A DNA stretch of 64,000 bases. Source: Halobacterium sp. KA-4 (GTDB taxonomy: Archaea > Halobacteriota > Halobacteria > Halobacteriales > Halobacteriaceae). The notes beneath the pieces were generated by a model. That model did no database searches. It saw only the letters and a list, made by a program, of their open reading frames with translations, and was not told the DNA's origin. The stretch's first letter is position 1, and each line of letters opens with the position of its first letter. The stretch covers positions 310,001 to 374,000 of the forward strand of contig NZ_JAJJZG010000001.1 in NCBI RefSeq assembly GCF_021028995.1, written 5' to 3'. Shown here piece by piece: positions 62,645 to 64,000 of this stretch. The position numbers were made by a program, and so were the translations under genes.

Positions 62645-62716
62645 GGGCTCGTAGATCAGTGGTAGATCGCTTCCTTCGCAAGGAAGAGGCCCTGGGTTCA
62701 AATCCCAGCGAGTCCA
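62645..62716 (+). tRNA. tRNA-Ala (CGC)
   Basis: The acceptor stem GGGCTCG pairs with CGAGTCC, the D arm is GATC/GATC, the anticodon stem CTTCC/GGAAG closes TTCGCAA with anticodon CGC for GCG codons, and the T arm is CTGGG/CCCAG. Discriminator A. The 3' end is repeated downstream (next entries). Confidence 0.93.
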
Positions 62717-62723
62717 CTTCTCT
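62706..62723 (+). repeat. Attachment-site-like repeat, tRNA copy
   Basis: CAGCGAGTCCACTTCTCT covers the 3' end of tRNA-Ala and seven bases after it. The same 18 bases recur exactly at 62920-62937. Integrases of haloarchaeal elements commonly use tRNA 3' ends as attachment sites. Confidence 0.5.
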
Positions 62724-62730
62724 CAATACG

Positions 62731-62765
62731 CCACCGACGAGTGACGTCTATGTCGCTCGTCGTGG
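62731..62765. terminator. Hairpin after tRNA-Ala
   Basis: CCACCGACGAGTGAC and GTCGCTCGTCGTGG pair over 14 bp with one bulged C and one G-U pair. The inner part CGACGAG-GAC/GTCGCTCGTCG is nearly the same as in the hairpin after tRNA-Arg. Confidence 0.45.
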
Positions 62766-62919
62766 CACTGCGTGAACGTTGACGAAGCTGGGATTGAAGC
62801 CCTGCCAGTCGCAGCCCGTGCAGCGCCAGCGAGCAGGAACGTCTGGCTTTGGGTTCAAATCCCGCAGACTCGCATCGCGAGTCTGCCGACCTGAGCGATA
62901 CCGTGGTTTCGCTCAGTCA

Positions 62920-62937
62920 CAGCGAGTCCACTTCTCT
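62920..62937 (+). repeat. Attachment-site-like repeat, distal copy
   Basis: An exact 18-base copy of the tRNA-Ala 3' end (CAGCGAGTCCACTTCTCT), 214 bases from the first. The following bases also resemble those behind the tRNA (CACCAAGCGACGTCTCTG versus CACCGACGAGTGACGTCTATG). No integrase gene lies between. Confidence 0.5.
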
Positions 62938-63061
62938 GAACCTCGACCACCAAGCGACGTCTCTGTTGCTTCCCGTCGAAACCTAGCGAGCGCTCGTCGT
63001 CGGTCGTCGACCGTGGCCGCTCGGTACGACATTTTGGCTAGTTGACTATTCCGAAGCGGAG

Positions 63062-63313
63062 TCAGGTGACGGCGACGGTCAAATACGCGTCACCAGCCTC
63101 GGTTCGGAGTTCGGTGATCGAGACGTGCGAGGCGTTCAGCAGTCGCGTAAGGTCGTCGCTGACCGCCGTCTCCGAGTGGACCCGAACCTTGAGGTGGCCG
63201 TTCGCCTCGTCGACGAGCGTGGTCCCGGACGACGCCGCGACGCACGCCCTGAAGTTGCTCACGCGGACTTCCTGCATCGACCGGTGACCGAGCACCACGT
63301 CGAGAAGACCCAT
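63062..63313 (-). CDS. Small protein of unknown function
   Basis: An 83-residue protein starting MGLLDVVLGHRSMQEVRVSN. It has an alternating strand/helix pattern, a single Cys, and no signal or membrane segment. I do not recognise the family. An A/T-rich box (ATTAAAAA on the minus strand, 63336-63343) is centred 27 bases before this ATG, which decides the start against an in-frame one 54 bases earlier. It lies between tRNA-Ala debris and a methyltransferase remnant, so it may be an acquired gene. Confidence 0.55.
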   Translation of the reverse strand: MGLLDVVLGHRSMQEVRVSNFRACVAASSGTTLVDEANGHLKVRVHSETAVSDDLTRLLNASHVSITELRTEAGDAYLTVAVT

Positions 63314-63355
63314 ACGGCTGGGGTGGAGTGTCCAATTTTTAATTCTACACGTACC

Positions 63356-63580
63356 GGCGAGTACCAATACTTCTCCGTGCTATCACCGAGCGACAGCAGA
63401 AGTCCTGGCCAGTTCCGGAACGAATGGCAGGACAAGAGCGCACGCCTGCAGTCGTTCCTCGACGACCATCTGTTCGTCGGCCCCATCGCGAAACAGCACC
63501 AGATGACGGGGAACGCGGTGCCGCCGCTGCTCGGGCGCCCGGTCGCCGAAGCTATCGCCAAGGAGATCCTCCCCGCGTAG
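63356..63580 (+). pseudogene. C-terminal fragment of a DNA cytosine-5 methyltransferase
   Basis: The last 74 codons of the frame read SARLQSFLDDHLFVGPIAKQ and HQMTGNAVPPLLGRPVAEAI. The GNAVPPLL segment is motif X of C5-cytosine methyltransferases. All earlier motifs (SAM site, PCQ, ENV) are absent, and the upstream part is taken over by the promoter of the opposite-strand gene. It is therefore a remnant, probably of a restriction-modification or element-borne enzyme. Confidence 0.65.
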
Positions 63581-63660
63581 CGGCCATTCTCCTGTGTTCC
63601 GGCTGCGCGGCGTGCACACGAGCGGTACGTTAATGCGGGGCACGCGACAGGTTCGAGACG

Positions 63661-64000
63661 ATGGCGCGCGTCCTGCCGGTACTCGCGGTGCTCGCGCTCG
63701 TCGTCGCGGCGGGCTGTCTGACGGCGGAGCCAGCAGCCGTCGGGCCGGACAGCCCGACGGAACCGACGGCAGACGCGCCGTTCACGGTGCCCGACCGGAC
63801 GGTCGACCGGACGACGAACCCGTGGGGGCCGGGGCCGATTACGGTCGTCGTGGACGACCACACGGGCGCGACCCGCGACGTTCGGCCGGCCGTCCGGGAG
63901 ACGCTGACGTTCTGGGAGAACGCGGTCTACCCGGGCAACCGCTACCGGCCGGAGTTCGAACTGGTCGAGGGGAACGAGTCGGCGGACGTCCGCGTAGCAA
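63661..64000 (+). CDS. Exported lipoprotein, matrixin-like, cut off by the window end
   Basis: The first 113 residues are visible. The signal peptide (LPVLAVLALVVAAGC) has a lipobox with Cys near 20, followed by a Pro/Thr-rich linker and RTTNPWGPGPITVVVDDHTG, then RPAVRETLTFWENAVY. The NPWG start and the later strand-helix pattern resemble haloarchaeal matrixin-type (M10-like) lipoproteins I recall, but the HExxH motif would lie beyond the window. The stop is not in view. Confidence 0.7.
   Translation, partial: MARVLPVLAVLALVVAAGCLTAEPAAVGPDSPTEPTADAPFTVPDRTVDRTTNPWGPGPITVVVDDHTGATRDVRPAVRETLTFWENAVYPGNRYRPEFELVEGNESADVRVA

Larger units (their letters stand above)
62717..63061. other. Gene-free stretch downstream of tRNA-Ala: hairpins and tRNA fragments
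   Basis: No coding frame is supported. It holds the hairpin at 62731-62765, a T-arm-like piece GGGTTCAAATCCCGC (about 62851-62865), a perfect inverted repeat GCAGACTCGC/GCGAGTCTGC around 62865-62887, and the second copy of the 18-base tRNA-end repeat. Confidence 0.5.

Noticed and set aside
1-64000. CRISPR arrays, rRNA genes, replication origin or complete insertion sequences
   Set aside because: I saw no regularly spaced direct repeats, no 16S/23S/5S sequence, no Orc1/Cdc6 gene with origin repeats and no transposase frame with terminal inverted repeats.

Overview
This is chromosomal DNA of an extremely halophilic archaeon (class Halobacteria), most like the genus Halobacterium. The evidence is high GC, a strongly acidic proteome, TATA boxes about 27 bases before start codons (leaderless mRNAs), an intron-containing tRNA with anticodon CAU, an archaeal RNA polymerase operon (rpoH-rpoB2-rpoB1-rpoA1-rpoA2), aEF-2 and aEF-1alpha, a doublet histone and archaeosortase. 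A salactin-type actin homologue points to Halobacterium itself. Gene order partly matches what I remember of Haloferax and Halobacterium (azf, RPA/histone/deacetylase, type II GAPDH with a zinc-finger protein and two pcm genes, and the rpo-rps-fus-tuf cluster).

Region by region. 0-9 kb: a PGF-CTERM surface protein, a flavoprotein disulfide reductase, salactin with a divergent small protein, an alpha/beta hydrolase, the E1-like enzyme UbaA and a PAS-GAF histidine kinase. 9-24 kb: tRNA-Met (with intron), tRNA-Asn, CCA transferase, a chromatin/replication block (class II-type histone deacetylase homologue, histone, RPA), tRNA-Arg, PHP and DUF309 proteins, HtpX, Azf-type glucose-6-phosphate dehydrogenase, pterin/flavin enzymes, an ABC exporter, a lipoprotein, tRNA-Val and tRNA-Phe. 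24-39 kb: a micro-ORF behind an unusual promoter, HAD phosphatase, CspA, aldo/keto reductase, a HerA-like ATPase, a flavin monooxygenase, two ATP-grasp ligases around ribosomal protein L10e, Hsp20, GAPDH, an aminopeptidase, and three SAM methyltransferases in a row.

39-44.7 kb is the accessory, decaying part. It holds a DUF7382-like membrane protein with an internal amber codon, a HerA-like ATPase, a ribbon-helix-helix/PadR fusion with a frameshift, a truncated SWIM zinc finger, the C-terminal third of a PGF-CTERM surface glycoprotein broken by two in-frame TAG codons, intact archaeosortase artA, and an HTH antitoxin followed by a PemK/MazF-type toxin broken by a TAG codon. 44.7-62.5 kb is the core information-processing cluster: tRNA-Asp, five RNA polymerase genes, nusA-like, rpsL, rpsG, fusA, tuf and rpsJ. 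It is interrupted by a PQQ-type sugar dehydrogenase lipoprotein, a HExxH protein and an ACT-domain/homoserine dehydrogenase pair. The last 1.5 kb holds tRNA-Ala with an attachment-site-like repeat, a small unknown protein, the tail of a DNA cytosine methyltransferase and the start of a lipoprotein.

I did not find a complete, obviously new defence or biosynthetic system. The most promising undescribed items are: a 36-codon open reading frame, with its own TATA box and three consecutive rare Thr codons, overlapping the ACT-hom operon (a candidate archaeal leader peptide); a micro-ORF behind a cluster of CGCGTA-like half-sites; a set of related hairpins behind tRNA genes and fusA; and the cluster of four amber-interrupted reading frames beside artA.
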